A stretch of 64,000 nucleotides of DNA, taken from Ornithodoros turicata (taxonomy: Eukaryota > Arthropoda > Arachnida > Ixodida > Argasidae). The translations under genes and the position numbers were made by a program. Location: NCBI RefSeq assembly GCF_037126465.1, contig NC_088201.1, positions 136,180,052 to 136,244,051 on the forward strand, given 5' to 3'. The notes under the pieces are model-generated. The model saw nothing but the letters and a program-made list of their open reading frames with translations, did no database searches and was not told the origin of the DNA. Every line of letters starts with the position of its first letter. The stretch's first letter is position 1. This document shows positions 1 to 11,876 of the stretch, piece by piece.

Positions 1-2425
1 TCAAGAGCCATTCCCGCCCAACTCAACCAAGCGAGGTATTCTAAGGTTTTCACCGTTGACTGCTAGGTGTTCGTTGACAAGATGGTAGTCTCTGATCTTT
101 GTCGGTCGTGTGGTTATGTATCTTAATGTTGAAATGGCGTTCACAATGAATCTATATTCTAATGTACTGTGTGCTAAAGTAATAACATGTACAAATAAAC
201 CGGGAAAGCTGTGCAGATATGTCACTGTTGTGCCACGATTCTTTCCGTGTCTAAGAAAAATTCCGTAAGTTGAACCTTCACCAAGCATGACCCCCCCCCC
301 CTTGAAAGCTCGGCACCCCCCAGTAGTGAAGCTCTGGGGAAATCACTGGTCATAAGGTCGCTGGCCGCGTCTGAGGGTAGAAGTACTAGCATTACGTTTC
401 TCTCCGTTATTTTCCGTTATATTCCGTTATATTATCCGTTCGGATAATATGCGATAATGAACAGCTTTTTTTGTGTGAATCGTTTGCTACACTTGCGCTG
501 GATGACATGTGAGCTGCACTTTTTTAATGAATGTAATCGTCTTCTGTTCGGCGGCTATTCACAACAGGGAACCCAAGCACCCATCTCTGTGGCTATGAGG
601 GTTTTCCAGACGCGTTACGTGGGCCTCTAGCGATTCACCGCAACGTTGAATTGGTTGCATCGCCCTCACCAATAGAAAGTGTTTGGTGGTTGCCCGGCGT
701 TGGTGATTATATTTACGTCGGTTGCAGTTATATTTACGTGTTGGCAATCTGACAACGAAGCAAGTGCGTTGGGAAGTGCGACTGTGATATTTGGAAGCTG
801 TCCAGCTTTGTTGCTCGATTTGTTTGCACGAATTATCGTAAAGACTGGGTGGTTTAATGTTTTGTTTTACTTTGCTTCGACTCCGTGCTCTTCGTTATCA
901 TTACTATTATTATTCATAGCAGCTTCGCGCTTTCAAGCGATTCTGATTTACTCTGCATTTCGTGGTCCACAGACGGGACGAGCTCGCTGCATTTCCTTCA
1001 GTCGAAGAACTTATTGTTTGCCTAAGAACATGTTTGACGCAAGAATTTGTGTTAGCATTAGCATTAGAATTAGCATTAACAACAACCATGGCTACAGAAA
1101 CTCAACTGCAGCGCATTCTGTAAGAATGTGAATATTCTGCACACCGTATTTATTTCTCATAACTGTTTGTTGTTTAACACATTTATTGTTCAGTCAGGCT
1201 TCCAATACTATGCAATACACACAAACTAACGACACCAGCTCGCCTGCTTCATTGCCACCTTATACTATTGTGTTACATAAGCTTGAAGTCACCAGTTGAG
1301 GTAAGGAGAAAGCCCCAGTAGTCACGTAACATGCCCTATATTTTGCAATTAAAAAAAGAAGTAAGTGGTGCTATTTAAAATAAATCTGCCTTCTTTGTAA
1401 AAGAACTGTTCAATTTGTCACTGGAACAGAGAGTCCTCAGCTGTGCAGGCTACACCGAGGATGTGGGCCCACTTGCATGTGTGTCAAGGATGAGGGCACC
1501 AGGCTCAAACAGCTGAAATGTCGGCATTTAGCTCAAATAGTAAAGCTAAAATACATAAGAGCTAATAACTGAAACATTTACATTATTCACATTATTATTT
1601 ACATGCTACACGTGCATAATTTTTACGCATATGCGAACACAGGATGTATTCTATTTTACACTGTCACACAGCTCATCTAACAACTGTATTGACACCAATG
1701 TTACCAGCAAATAAGGGCTGAAGTAGCTTCACAGGCTTTACAGGATGCCCAGAGCAAGTTGAACTGGTTGCACACTGCAGTACACCACTGATATGGTAAT
1801 GGATGGTAAGGTTATTTTTGGTAATGTAAAACAAAGTGCAGAGTTGTAGCAGGAACAAAATTTCCTGAGGATATAGTGCATCAAATGTAGGATTCTTTAT
1901 TTTATAGAGGTGAACAGCAGAGCGCTTGCTGGAGTTGTTCCGACATGTTACTCTAGTGAAAGACTTCAGCTGCCGTACACATGGGCCGCCCTGGTTTGAG
2001 AGAAGAAAATGAATAACACAGTATGCAACTCCAGTTCCGGTGAATGGAGATGGATATAATCCACCTGATTATAAGATGAGGAAGAAAAGTCTGCACCTCT
2101 TAAAAGCAAAGTTTAACAAAAGTAATAAAAACGTTTATTCAGGTGTAAACAGGAATGTCCCCCTCAATATCATATTTTCGCACATGGTAAAGTAGACAGA
2201 AATCATATAACGCAAAAAAAAGGAACTTATGAACAATATACAGAGCCCGAATGGTAGGCAAGACAATGCTGCAAAGAGGAATATGGAAGGAAGCTGCACA
2301 GCATTTGTTTACTCTGAATTGTGGGTTGCAGTGATCATGCTGTCTCAACTCGGGGGTTTCCGGCTCTGCAGAGGAAAGTACCTGTAAACATGAAAGCAGA
2401 TGAGTGAAGAGGAAAGAACGGATAC
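1..2425. other. no recognisable gene
   Basis: I see no supportable gene here. The open frames are short (150 codons or less) and have no motif I recognise. The stretch has a C homopolymer near 290-300, a short TTCCGTTAT direct repeat around 403-432, and GCATTAG repeats around 1052-1080. AATAAA-like signals occur on both strands but no exon could be tied to them. Confidence 0.5.
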
Positions 2426-3223
2426 CATGGAGGAAGGAAACACAAGGAGCGGCTCTTCCCTCCAGACTAGCGTAGCCACCCTCTAGCGGTCGCTCGAGTC
2501 AAAATCGCCATTGCTTCCTGTCCACCACGTGATCCCCTCTAAAGTTTCGGTTTTGTAAGGCTTTGTTTCTCGCGCTGCTCTCCGTATGATTTTGCCTTTT
2601 GAAAGTAATTTATTGTGAAAATGTGAGCACCGTCGTAGAAACGACGTTTGGTAATGTGTTCTTGTCCCGGCTGCGGCTATCGTTGAACTGAAAGTGCTCA
2701 GCTCTGTCACGGGAACGCGTTTTGTTCGTAAGTACACGGTAACTTGCTTTAGTCGCCCGTGTGTCTTCGAATAATCTTGAATTGTTCATTTCGGACCTCA
2801 AACTCTGCCGCAGATGCGTTTCATATCTTCTGTTGTTGTACAAATCTGATTAATGGGACGGCATTCTTTACCACTTAGTCAAGAAAAGTACATACGTTGG
2901 AAGTAACCGTTGCCACACGTGATGTTTCCGGTCCCGCGTACTCCTTTTGCGTTCTGCACAATGTGACTTGTCTTCTAATAGAACAGTAAACATTCGAACA
3001 CACAGAAATGAAGTGCAAGCACGCGTTCAATGTAATACTGCCATCTGAACTGCGACACAACTACAGCTCGCGTCGTCTGCTTGCTGGAGCCATGCTGTCT
3101 GGAGGGTCACGTGAGCGGTCACGTGGTAGACAGGAGCATCCCAGAATGCAATGCGAGGCCGGCTAGGCTCGTCCCGATAGAAAACTGTCGGAGGGGCCGC
3201 TCCTTGTGTTTCCTTCCTCCATG
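2426..3223. mobile_element. P-element-like non-autonomous DNA transposon (copy 1)
   Basis: The ends are inverted repeats that begin CATGGAGGAAGGAAACACAA. The element is flanked by a perfect 8-bp target duplication, ACGGATAC (2418-2425 and 3224-3231). It is 798 bp long, too short for a transposase, but holds a decayed THAP-type first exon at about 2657-2727 that runs into a GTAAGT donor. The exon has one in-frame stop. P-superfamily transposons combine an 8-bp duplication, TIRs starting with CATG, and THAP-domain transposases, so that class is the best inference. A second copy lies at 47059-47802. Confidence 0.75.
2657..2727 (+). pseudogene. THAP zinc-finger first-exon relic (copy 1)
   Basis: The frame starting at 2657 begins C-x4-G-C and ends just before a GTAAGT donor at 2728. 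The same layout opens a THAP finger. Here the frame has an in-frame TGA after the second cysteine region and the FHSF signature is degraded (AFCS). The corresponding exon of the copy at 47222-47289 is better kept and ends in ITFHS. No downstream exon of the finger is present, so this is a fossil inside a non-autonomous element. Confidence 0.5.
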
Positions 3224-4530
3224 ACGGATACCATATGTTCAATATATTACATAAATATTCTGTTAAAGTATGGTTTCTAAGTACATGCTAAACGAATTAT
3301 ATTTTTATCAACAGTGCATCACCTGGGTTTAGTGACGAGATTCGGTAACTTCTATTTTGTCTTTTTTTTTTTTTTTTACTCTCCCTCCCTCTCCCTCATG
3401 TGTGCCGCAAGCGGCCGCAAGGCTCCAAGTCACGCAGATGAGAAGTAACCCATTTATGCGATGCTGAAATCTGTGATAGAATTAGGACCACACGAACTGA
3501 GAGATCTTTGTTAGCCCATATAACGAAAACTACTCACACTTTTGCGACGTTTAGGTGGATGTTCTTTCCCCTATGTGGACAGGTATTGTGATGGCACTAC
3601 ACCTTCATTCAAATGACACTGAGCTCGGTATCCAGTACGTTGAAGAGCTTCAGCGTCCACTTCGTAATCGCAATCATGGAAATGTTCGCTACGAACACGA
3701 GCAGTCGATGGCACCGCACCGTCTATCCATTCCGGCGATCCGATTGCTTCGTGGCATCAAAAGCTGTCCGTCCCGTCGTGAGAAGCATATGACATTGGGT
3801 GCCCGGCGAATATTGACGTGAATTAGGGCAACCAACCATCCAACATCGTCTCGGTATGTCGGCAAAAACCACAGGATGCGACTGCGGTAGACTGCGACAA
3901 TCGCGCGGAAGCTGGCGTCATGGAGATTTCCAGTTTTCCACTCCCGATGGACGCATACGCGGGATCCCACGGCGCATGCTCTTGGCAGGACCACGACATG
4001 TCACGATGACGTATCGCGGAACCGGCCATGGTTGCGTCAAGTTGCTCGCCGTGTCGCCGCGCGGGAGCTCGCCACGGCGTGGCGCCAGCTGTACTCCCTT
4101 CGCCACTCCGTTTAAATTCACTCCCGAGAACATTCCTCGCAGGACGAACGTAACATTTTGGTTCTAGACACAGAAAAATGTTTTCTTTCTGATGAAAACG
4201 AGAAAAAAAGTCATTTCATAGTTCGTTTAATATTGACTGCTCACGTGTAAAGGGAAACGTTTGGCGCTTGCTTAATCACGTTTTCGTTCTATAGAGCGAC
4301 ACAACTGGTCTACACTGCATGTTGTATGGTAGTGTGTCGGGTGTGTGTTGTATGTTGTTATCGTTAATAAATTTTCCTATAACAACTGGTCTACTCCATT
4401 CCTGCGTTATGCGATGGACGATGGCAGGCCATTCACCTTTCAGAAAGTATACCATTTGCTAGCAGAGGACCGCGTCGTCTTACTTCGAAACGCAGCGATT
4501 GACAAGCGTCCGCGTGGCGCCTCCTCTCTG
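3224..4530. other. no recognisable gene
   Basis: There is a poly-T run at 3361-3379 followed by a CCCT-rich stretch. A GC-rich, CpG-rich block at about 3540-4150 has overlapping short open frames on both strands. None of these shows a known domain. It could be an unannotated promoter or exon, but the sequence alone does not support a call. Confidence 0.45.
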
Positions 4531-5519
4531 AAGAGCAAACGCCGCAGCGCGTGCGTGGGGCTCTAACCGCGGCGCTCACAAGGACAACTACGTTATAACG
4601 TGTTAAAAAAGACGCTGAAAGCATACTTCCTATACGTCCTCGTTCGGCTGGTAGGTGAAGGTTTCCGAAATCCATTTTATGGAGACCAGTGTGTTCTCAT
4701 TCGGGGATTGAGAAACTCTTGAACTCTTATGCTGACTTTCATGTCCGAATGGTCTCGTTGCGAACCGGTTACCGCTATCGGTTATTTTTTCGGTGCTGCT
4801 CCGGTTCGGGACCAGCAGTGTCATGAAAATTTCGGGTTCGGTTCGACACCCTGACGTGAAGTACATTTCGCTGTACTTTCCGATGAAGTACTTCAAGTAT
4901 CCTTCTGGGAGCCTATTCTAGCCGACATATTGTGACGTCTCAACATGCTGTTCCGTGTTGTTTGCTTATGCACATACATTCACTGCATATTTTTTGCAAG
5001 TACTTAATTCTTTTCTTGAAGTTTGTTTCCTGTGTACTTTGCCCTTTACTGTGCAGCGGGACCACATTTGTTCATCAATTCGTAGTTGCTGTTCAAGGTG
5101 TACTAGCGGTCAAGTTGTACCAATTCATAATTCAAGTTGTACCAGCAATTCGCACTTGTTTCCACATCTTGTAAGCAGGGTGCGGAACCGAACCCGAACC
5201 GAAATCTTCATGACACTGTTGAACCCCCCCCCCCCCCAAACGGAGCAAAACCGGAAAAAGCAATAGCGGTAACCGGTTTTCAAACGAAACGGTTCGTACA
5301 TAAAAGTCAGCATAGGGTGGTTCAACTGTCTCTCAATCCCCGAACGAGGACTCACTGGTCTCCATAAAATGACTTTCGCAAATCTTCACCTACCAGCCAA
5401 ACCAGAACGTATAGTAAGTATGCCTTCAGTGTCTTTTTTAAACATGTTATAGCGTAGTTGTCCTTGTGAGTGCTGCAGATGGAGCCCCACGCATGCTCTG
5501 CGGAGTCTGCTCCTCTTTC
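4531..5519. repeat. foldback element, arms about 330 bp
   Basis: The segment 4531-4853 recurs in inverted orientation at 5177-5519, with scattered mismatches. Both arms share the GTGCGTGGGGCTC region, the ACAAGGACAACTACG block and the GGTTCGG-rich block. The spacer of about 320 bp holds a GAAGTACTTCAAGTAT motif that also appears near 52420-52470. The right arm has a run of about 14 C at 5226-5239. No coding capacity was seen. This is probably a foldback DNA transposon; the family is unknown. Confidence 0.65.
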
Positions 5520-5997
5520 AACGAGAACAGCTGCAAAATGGAATGCTTTGCATATATAGGAGGAGTGGAAATAAAGTGCAAACGTACAGGAAGCGTTAGC
5601 AGACAACAGATATATTTTAATTCGCAGCGGTATACAAGCGCCAAATCTGTCAGTATGCATTCAGAAGGTGGGATATTCGATGACGAAACAGAGTGCTGCA
5701 CCATCTCTTTTTGACTTAAGAGAAGTTGGACAAGTGTACTAGTGCACTTAAACAGTGTCTCTGGCGGTTGCGCTGTAGATTAATTGTCTGTTCTTTTGTG
5801 GCCTTTTTCCCGGGCGACTACTCAAATATATTCGATATGGGAGAGGCATTCGATTCGATTCGCAATTCGAATCGAACATACAAGTATTACTTTCGGTTAT
5901 AGTGATCCTCTTATAGGCTCCATGCATGTAACGCAGATTGACACTCTTATGTGCATCTCGGTACAGCACGATTCAAGGTGGTCCATAAGGCATATTG

Positions 5998-6003
5998 TTT
6001 ATT
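5998..6003 (-). terminator. AATAAA polyadenylation signal, gene copy A
   Basis: The minus strand reads AATAAA here, 70 nt past the stop codon of the secreted-protein gene. The paralogue has the same signal at the matching place (60867-60872). Confidence 0.7.
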
Positions 6004-6073
6004 TGTAACACGTTTAACAGAAAGCAGTTCGCGCGTTAACTAACCCTAATGAGAAGGCTATTTAACCTTGATC

Positions 6074-7375
6074 TTAGACAACATTCTTAAAGAAATGCTC
6101 GAAAGATTTGGTCTGCGTCAACTGGTCCAGAAGCTGAGCCAATTTCTGCTTGAGCAGTTCTTCAAACACACGGTTCTCGACCCTGTCGCTGGTGAACTCC
6201 ACTGGTTGCCTGACGTATTGGTGGAGAGCCCTCACACGGTGGTCCTTCGCTGGCAAACTTTCATCTGCAACAAAGATATGTGTTGGGGACTTGTGTTACC
6301 ATTGCGGGTCTTTGCGAGCTCTGGTACACGAAAACCTAACGTGTACAGAGGAGACCTGCAGCTGTGGACTGTGTAGAAAGTCATAATTTCACAACTGATG
6401 CGGGGATACAGTTTATAAACAGGTTGCGTCGCGAGCTCCTTTCAGGTGTCGCCATTTCGAATACGGACTACATGTACCCCGCACATGCAGTATATAATGC
6501 AATCTGGTAGTACTGTGAGCCGCAGAGGTCGATAGAATACAGCTACCACGAACAGAAGACAAAGAAAGCTTCATCGATGTCTTAGCTACAAGGTTGGGAG
6601 TATTCAAGAATCAACGAGCGTATTAGGTCGGAGATGTGTGGGTTCGGCTCCCGTTATTGGCCTTGCTTAAGTTGTCAAAACTAGCGACCTTTCATGAGTT
6701 TTCCGCACGTTGGTACACGACTAGATACTGCCATTTTATCTCACATATAATGGCAGGAAAGTGCATACCGTAAGCCCTCTCGCTGTCTACGCTTGTTAGG
6801 CCATGTAGCACTTCCACTACCACGTCGAACTCTTGATCTGGATGAGTGGCTACAGCCTTGTAGGTGAAGTTGAGGCCGCTGACAGACAGTTGGCCCTTGT
6901 AACGTCCATTACAACCGCGAAGGGGCCTGAGGACAGTGCTCAGACCCTCTACCTTTCCTTGGGTGAACTTTACGTCCCTCCTGTGGAGTCCAAGGCCAGT
7001 GAATTCGAAGTCGGGCAGCGCGACAGAGTCCTGGTCCAGTACCTCGAAAGGTTCAACCACCGGGCCTGCCAAGGCACCTGCAGGCATAAAATAAGGAAAT
7101 TGTACAGCTTCACAAGTTTCACAAGTTCGCTGGCCCTATAGCACGAAAACGATTCGGATATGATCTAAGCATTATGAATTGAAATTTAGTTCTTGATACG
7201 AGATGAATATGTAAGAAAACAAGCGCTCATTTACTTGGACTGTGTCCCTTAGCGACGAACACAGGGATAGCCTAAAACATCCATATTGAATACTCTGCTG
7301 GTTTATCAGAAGTCCAAGAACAGTGATCATTCACTTACCAGCGACCAAAGCGGCGAACGTGAGAGCAAAATGCAT
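6074..7375 (-). CDS. small secreted protein, group-7 mite-allergen/TULIP-like (paralogue A)
   Basis: Three coding exons join in phase: 7375-7339, 7077-6769 and 6264-6074. Each intron is GT-AG (donors GTAAGT and GTATGC; acceptors CTGCAG and GTTGCAG). A 5' leader exon precedes them: TSS near 9201, donor after 9178, acceptor before 7418. The product has 178 residues. It starts with a hydrophobic signal peptide (MHFALTFAALVAG) with likely cleavage near residue 16. The middle has alternating amphipathic strands, and the C-terminus is a helix-rich, lysine/glutamine-rich segment. There is a single cysteine. The strand-then-helix pattern recalls the lipid-binding group-7 allergen/TULIP fold of mites and ticks, but this is a resemblance only. 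The paralogue at 60943-62256 differs at about 8 of 178 residues, while introns differ far more, which suggests purifying selection. An intronic TIR element is present in this copy only. Confidence 0.75.
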
Positions 7376-7677
7376 CTTGGCTCTTATGATCCTCCTTGAA
7401 TGACTTTCAAAGGCAAACCTGCTGCAAGAAAGAAGAATGTCTGCACTCTCCCATTCTAACGAAGCACACATGTTCAAATGCCTTAAAATGTGCCTCACGA
7501 TTGCAACACTTGCTAACAGGGGCGTCCGGAGTTGTTCACGGCAAGGGGGGATAGGCGAGGGTGAACCCAACCCAACCTAACGTAACTTAACATGATTAAC
7601 CTATAGGAGTCATTCATGTACTTATTAGAAACGACTCGTCCATGCAACCTGATGACTGTGGAGGGCGTAACGCATAT

Positions 7678-8339
7678 AGATGAGTGCGGGTATGAAAATT
7701 CGTACCCGCAACCGCACCGCACCTGCGGGAGCACAACACGCATCCGCTCCCGCATCCGCAGCATTGTCATTGGCTCAACCCGCATCCGCACCCGCACATC
7801 CCGACGCCTATCCGCATACCCACCGATATACCCGCAGCCAAATGCGTACGCATGTTTCAGTTATGCCATGATCGTGACAGCACGAAATGATTTATTGATG
7901 CTAAGGACACTGTCCGTTAGCGAGACACTTTTCCAACGCGTACGCTGTGGCCACTGCTGACATGGTTGCCAGCTTACTGATCGAAGTGTGCCAGTCTTGA
8001 TGTCGAAAGATAGCCAAACTTAACTATGTGGCAACCCTATGTGGCAAACACTTTAGTTTGCCACATAAAAACAACAACAACTTTAGTTTGAGATGATGAG
8101 TTGGATATGGAACGTCTGGAAAGTCGGGCCAAATGTTCGCCATGAATCGGGTAATACACGAAAATTCGACGGGTTGGTTTTTGCGCCTGCTGGTATTGCG
8201 GGCATACCCGCGCAATCCACGGAGGTAGTGCGGGTTTACCCGCACCTTACCCGCGAACCGCGATGACACCGAAATGTGTACCCGCAAAGAACAAACTTGC
8301 GCAGGTACCCGCGTGTATACCCGCCCGCACTCATCTTTA
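7678..8339. mobile_element. CCCGCA-rich TIR element in intron 1 of gene copy A
   Basis: The ends are inverted (AGATGAGTGCGGG on the left; its complement near 8324-8336 on the right), and the inside is rich in degenerate CCCGCA/TCCGCA hexamers. The flanks carry CATAT on each side (7673-7677, 8340-8344). The paralogous intron at about 62520 has a single uninterrupted copy of that site, so it is a natural empty site. A TA duplication with a slightly longer element fits equally well. No ORF of a transposase was seen. Confidence 0.75.
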
Positions 8340-9177
8340 CATATGAAAAGGCAACGTTGCGTTCTTGATGACGTATCGTAAGGCGAAAATGAAATTCGCG
8401 TTTGAAGAGCACAAACTGAAATATTGGTTGGTTGATTGTTCCATTGGCGTGTTCCTTTATTTATGATTTTTGTTCTCTCAAAAGAGCAATGGCGCGGTCT
8501 GCAAAAGTCGTCATTATTGCTGCACTAAAAAAGACTCTGCCGAATGTTCTGGCCATGGCGCAGGCACAGACAGCAGATGTGCCACAGGTGTGATCAACGG
8601 GAGCAGGCAGGGGGCAGGGGGGGGGGGGAGCCGAAGGATAGTTCCTATTCGGGTGAATCACGTCTTTTACTTTTTAGACGGGTCTTTATATTGACTCTGC
8701 GCGGTAACAGAGCTGAAAGTCAGTCTGTCCCGGACGACACGTGCAGATGAAAAGTGGGTAGTGCGACCCTCAGAGCAAAGGTTCAGGGGCAAAAACTCGG
8801 AGGGGTGTGGCGAACTGCCCCCTCTGCCCCCCACCTTCCGACCGCCTGCACTTACATCATGAAAGCATATTTGACTCAAATGTTTTCGTCTGTCCCTATT
8901 CTGACATCTGGGAGCACGAACGTACAACGGAAATATATAAAAAAAAGTATACAGAAACTAAGTGGTAGAAGTTGAGGATGTGTTGTAGTAATTAACGATA
9001 AACGATACTTTATTGCAACTTCAACGGAAAAAAAAGCAATAGGGGGGGGGGGAAGCCAAAAAGCAGCACGAGGCTGCTTGACAAGGGCATTAGTGAATTC
9101 ATTGGTGAACACAGGTCGTAGAATTGCTGACTAGACCTTGGACTGTTCATGATTGAAGAAAAAGTGTTACCGCTTAC

Positions 9178-9232
9178 CGTTGCTGTGGCCGGAGGAGTAA
9201 TGATGTGTTCCGAGTGTGCATCGTGTTTTATA
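9178..9232 (-). promoter_or_regulatory. TATA box, initiator and leader exon of gene copy A
   Basis: The minus strand has TATAAAA at 9232-9226. Exactly 31 bp downstream is an initiator-like TCATTA whose A is at 9201. The leader exon runs to 9178 and ends at a GTAAGC donor. The paralogue keeps TATAAAA (63988-63982), a CA start at 63957 and the same donor at 63934/63933. Shared spacing in two diverged copies supports a real RNA polymerase II core promoter. Confidence 0.75.
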
Positions 9233-10480
9233 GGGCCCGTGCTCGCTGTCCAGAGCTCTTATCACTCTGATCCGGTTGTGGCCTATTCAATGATATCAGT
9301 GGTAGTCTTCTTTGTAACGAACAGTTTAAGAAGAGTATTAACAATAGAATCGAATAAACAATAGAAAGCAAATGATTGTGAATACAAATACGTGATGGTT
9401 ACAGATGGCAAATATCCGGTCTACTTGCTTTCAAGTGGGTGACACCTTATCAGAGTGGAGTCTCAGGAGTTTGCAGTATGATGGAAATATCCTTGTACTC
9501 GCACTGTTCACAAATATACCGGTTTTTCTGACTCAATCGAGGCGTGTTATGGCGTATCTACTGTGGACGCCACTTAATGCGGGAACTAAAACAATAGCTT
9601 GCGAGTCAACGAGAAAGTTTGCGTCATCCAATGCGTATTGATGGACGTTGATGTATTCACACGTACTGTATTGCCAGCTGGAGGGCTACCAATTCTGTTG
9701 TTGTTGAAGATGTTTTGTGCGACAGTCGTGCCATTCTCTCTTTCCTGTGCAGTGGAACCACAAAAGCAGATGCTGAGCCTTATGCCGTCGTCGGTCCGTC
9801 AGTGAAAATAGCAGTGCTGCTACAGTGACGCTCCATCATAGCAAGTGTTCTTTGAACAGTTGTTTGGTTATACTGTCTGACAGGGCATATACTGTCGCAT
9901 GTAGGGTTGACCCACATGCGAAAAGGTATAGGCCATCCTGCCCTACCCCCGTATGCATGTGAAACAGAAAATAAGCTATTATTATTATTATTATTAATTA
10001 AACTAGTTGCTTAAAAAGCGCTCAGAGAAAATTACATTCAGTCTACGTTACGGTGGAACAACAACAACATATATATTGTGATGATGAACTGGGGAGGTTT
10101 TCCACTCTAGGAGTGGAACGCTACCCCATAGCTAGGGGTCGTTACGGTGGAAGGTTTGCGTTCGTCAGGGCGAAAACAAGTGTTTCATTTTATACTGTTT
10201 TACACTATATTTGTTATTTATTTAGGACATACTATTAGCCCAAGGGCTACAATAGGAGTGGTAGAACCGGAAAGAAAATACATCTACTGAAGAAAACAGT
10301 CTACAGCTACCATGAAGGCATCACCAGTTGAACAGCTTCTCACAGACGATATTAACTGGTTCCACTCGCTGATGGTACGGGGAAAAAAGAAAAGCGAAAG
10401 CAATACGTAAGAAAATTACATTCAGTGCACAGCCTATGATGAGCCTATGATATATGCCCTGGGGGATCAGTAGTATAGAT
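9233..10480. other. no gene; possible LINE 3' tail
   Basis: No convincing ORF is present. At about 9880-9996 a segment ends in an (ATT)n run, as the 3' ends of many non-LTR retrotransposons do. A short motif, GAAAATTACATTCAGT, occurs twice (near 10026 and 10413), bracketing about 390 bp. Confidence 0.4.
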
Positions 10481-10489
10481 ATATTGGGA

Positions 10490-11425
10490 GAGAAAAACAA
10501 TGAGAGTTAGCAATATAGCCACCTGGGCCGACTTCACTCGCGATCGTGAATTTTTGTCCCGCGCGCGGTGTGCGGCGCTTGGGCGGAGGGCTGTCCGGGT
10601 GCTTACCCGTATGCGGAGGGCCGCGCGTGGTCTTACCGTCGCGCGTTTTTCAACCTGGTTCGGATGCTTTGGCGATTTTTCCGCCTGGGCCGACTTCGTT
10701 CGCAATTTGTTTTTCTGGTGGCTGACGGGCAGTTTACATGCAAGTAGGGACATGCGCGCTGGCAACCCGGACAAGCGATGACACCATCGCACCTGGGCCG
10801 ACTTCACTCGCAATTTTTTTTCCGGTGGCGCGTGTGTGGTTCACATGCATGTATAGACATGCACACTGCCATACCCGCCAAGCGATGGTACCGTCACACC
10901 TGGGCCGACTTCATTCACAATTGTTCCGCCTGGGCCGACTTCATTCGTAATTTTTTCCCGCTACAACAGTTGTGTGGTAGGCGGTTTACATGCAAGTAGG
11001 GATATGCACACTTGTAATCCCACCAAGCGATGGTACCTTCACACCTGAGCCGACTTCATTCACAATTTTTCTGCCTGGGCTGACTTCATTCGTAATTTTT
11101 TCCCGCTACAACAGTTGTGTGGTAGGCGGTTTACATGCAAGTAGGGATATGCACACTTGTAACCCCACCAAGCGATGGTACCGTCACACCTAGGTCGACT
11201 TCGTTCACAATTTTTCCGCCTGGGCCGATTTCATTCGTATTTTTTTCCCTCTACAAAAGCTGTGCGGTGGGCGGTTTACATGCAAGTAGGCACATGCACG
11301 CTGGCAACACCGCCAAGCGATGCCACCATCGCAACTGGGCTGACATCACTCACAATTTTTTTTTCGTTATAACAGCTGTGCAGTGGGCGGTTTACATGCA
11401 AGTACAGACATGCAAAGGACAATCA
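10490..11425. repeat. 145-bp tandem array with nested GGGCCGACTT motif
   Basis: CAAGCGATG recurs near 10772, 10878, 11023, 11169 and 11314, giving unit lengths of about 106, 145, 146 and 145 bp. Each unit carries one or two copies of a CCTGGGCCGACTTCATTC segment, then GTGTGGTAGGCGGTTTACAT and GCAAGTAGGGATATGCAC. The short unit lacks one internal subrepeat. The same CCTGGGCCGACTTC core occurs in the SINEs at 34.4-34.8 kb, so the array may have grown from a SINE fragment. Confidence 0.75.
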
Positions 11426-11876
11426 TACACAAAAGTACAAGTGGAAATATTTTTATTAATGCCAATGGCGTAATGCCAATCTGTGAAGTGGAAAAATCAA
11501 GCCGAAAAAACCTGAAACAGAAGAAACACAATACAATACAATTCACATAATAAAGGATATACTTACTACAGGTATGATGCAATAGTATTGAAGAGGTGTC
11601 ACACAGAAAGAATCAAACACAATATTTTTTATTATTTTATTATTTTTTATTATTACTGCTAATCATGCACACAAGTTTTCAATGAATCAGAATTAAAATG
11701 GAATAGCACATTTTATAATAGCATAATAGCACTAACTAACTAACTGTCAAAGAAAATATTCTTAATCAATACGATTACAATTAAAATTTACAACAATCAG
11801 TACTTTTGTTATAAAATGTCTAATATTCCTATATGCGAGCACCATAACTGCAATAGTGCAGCTTTAATTTCAGTTA
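11426..11876. other. AT-rich, no gene
   Basis: An AT-rich segment with TTATT runs at 11620-11655 and (AACT)n near 11730. Its 11690-11870 part resembles pieces of the degenerate array at 22.5-23.1 kb (shared ATTCTTAATCAATACGAT core). Confidence 0.5.

Noticed and set aside
3555..4167. Several overlapping frames in a GC-rich block
   Set aside because: No frame stands out, none has a motif, and the high GC content explains their length.
8461..8750. Short plus-strand frames in the first intron of gene copy A
   Set aside because: They are not conserved in frame in copy B and lie within the intron.
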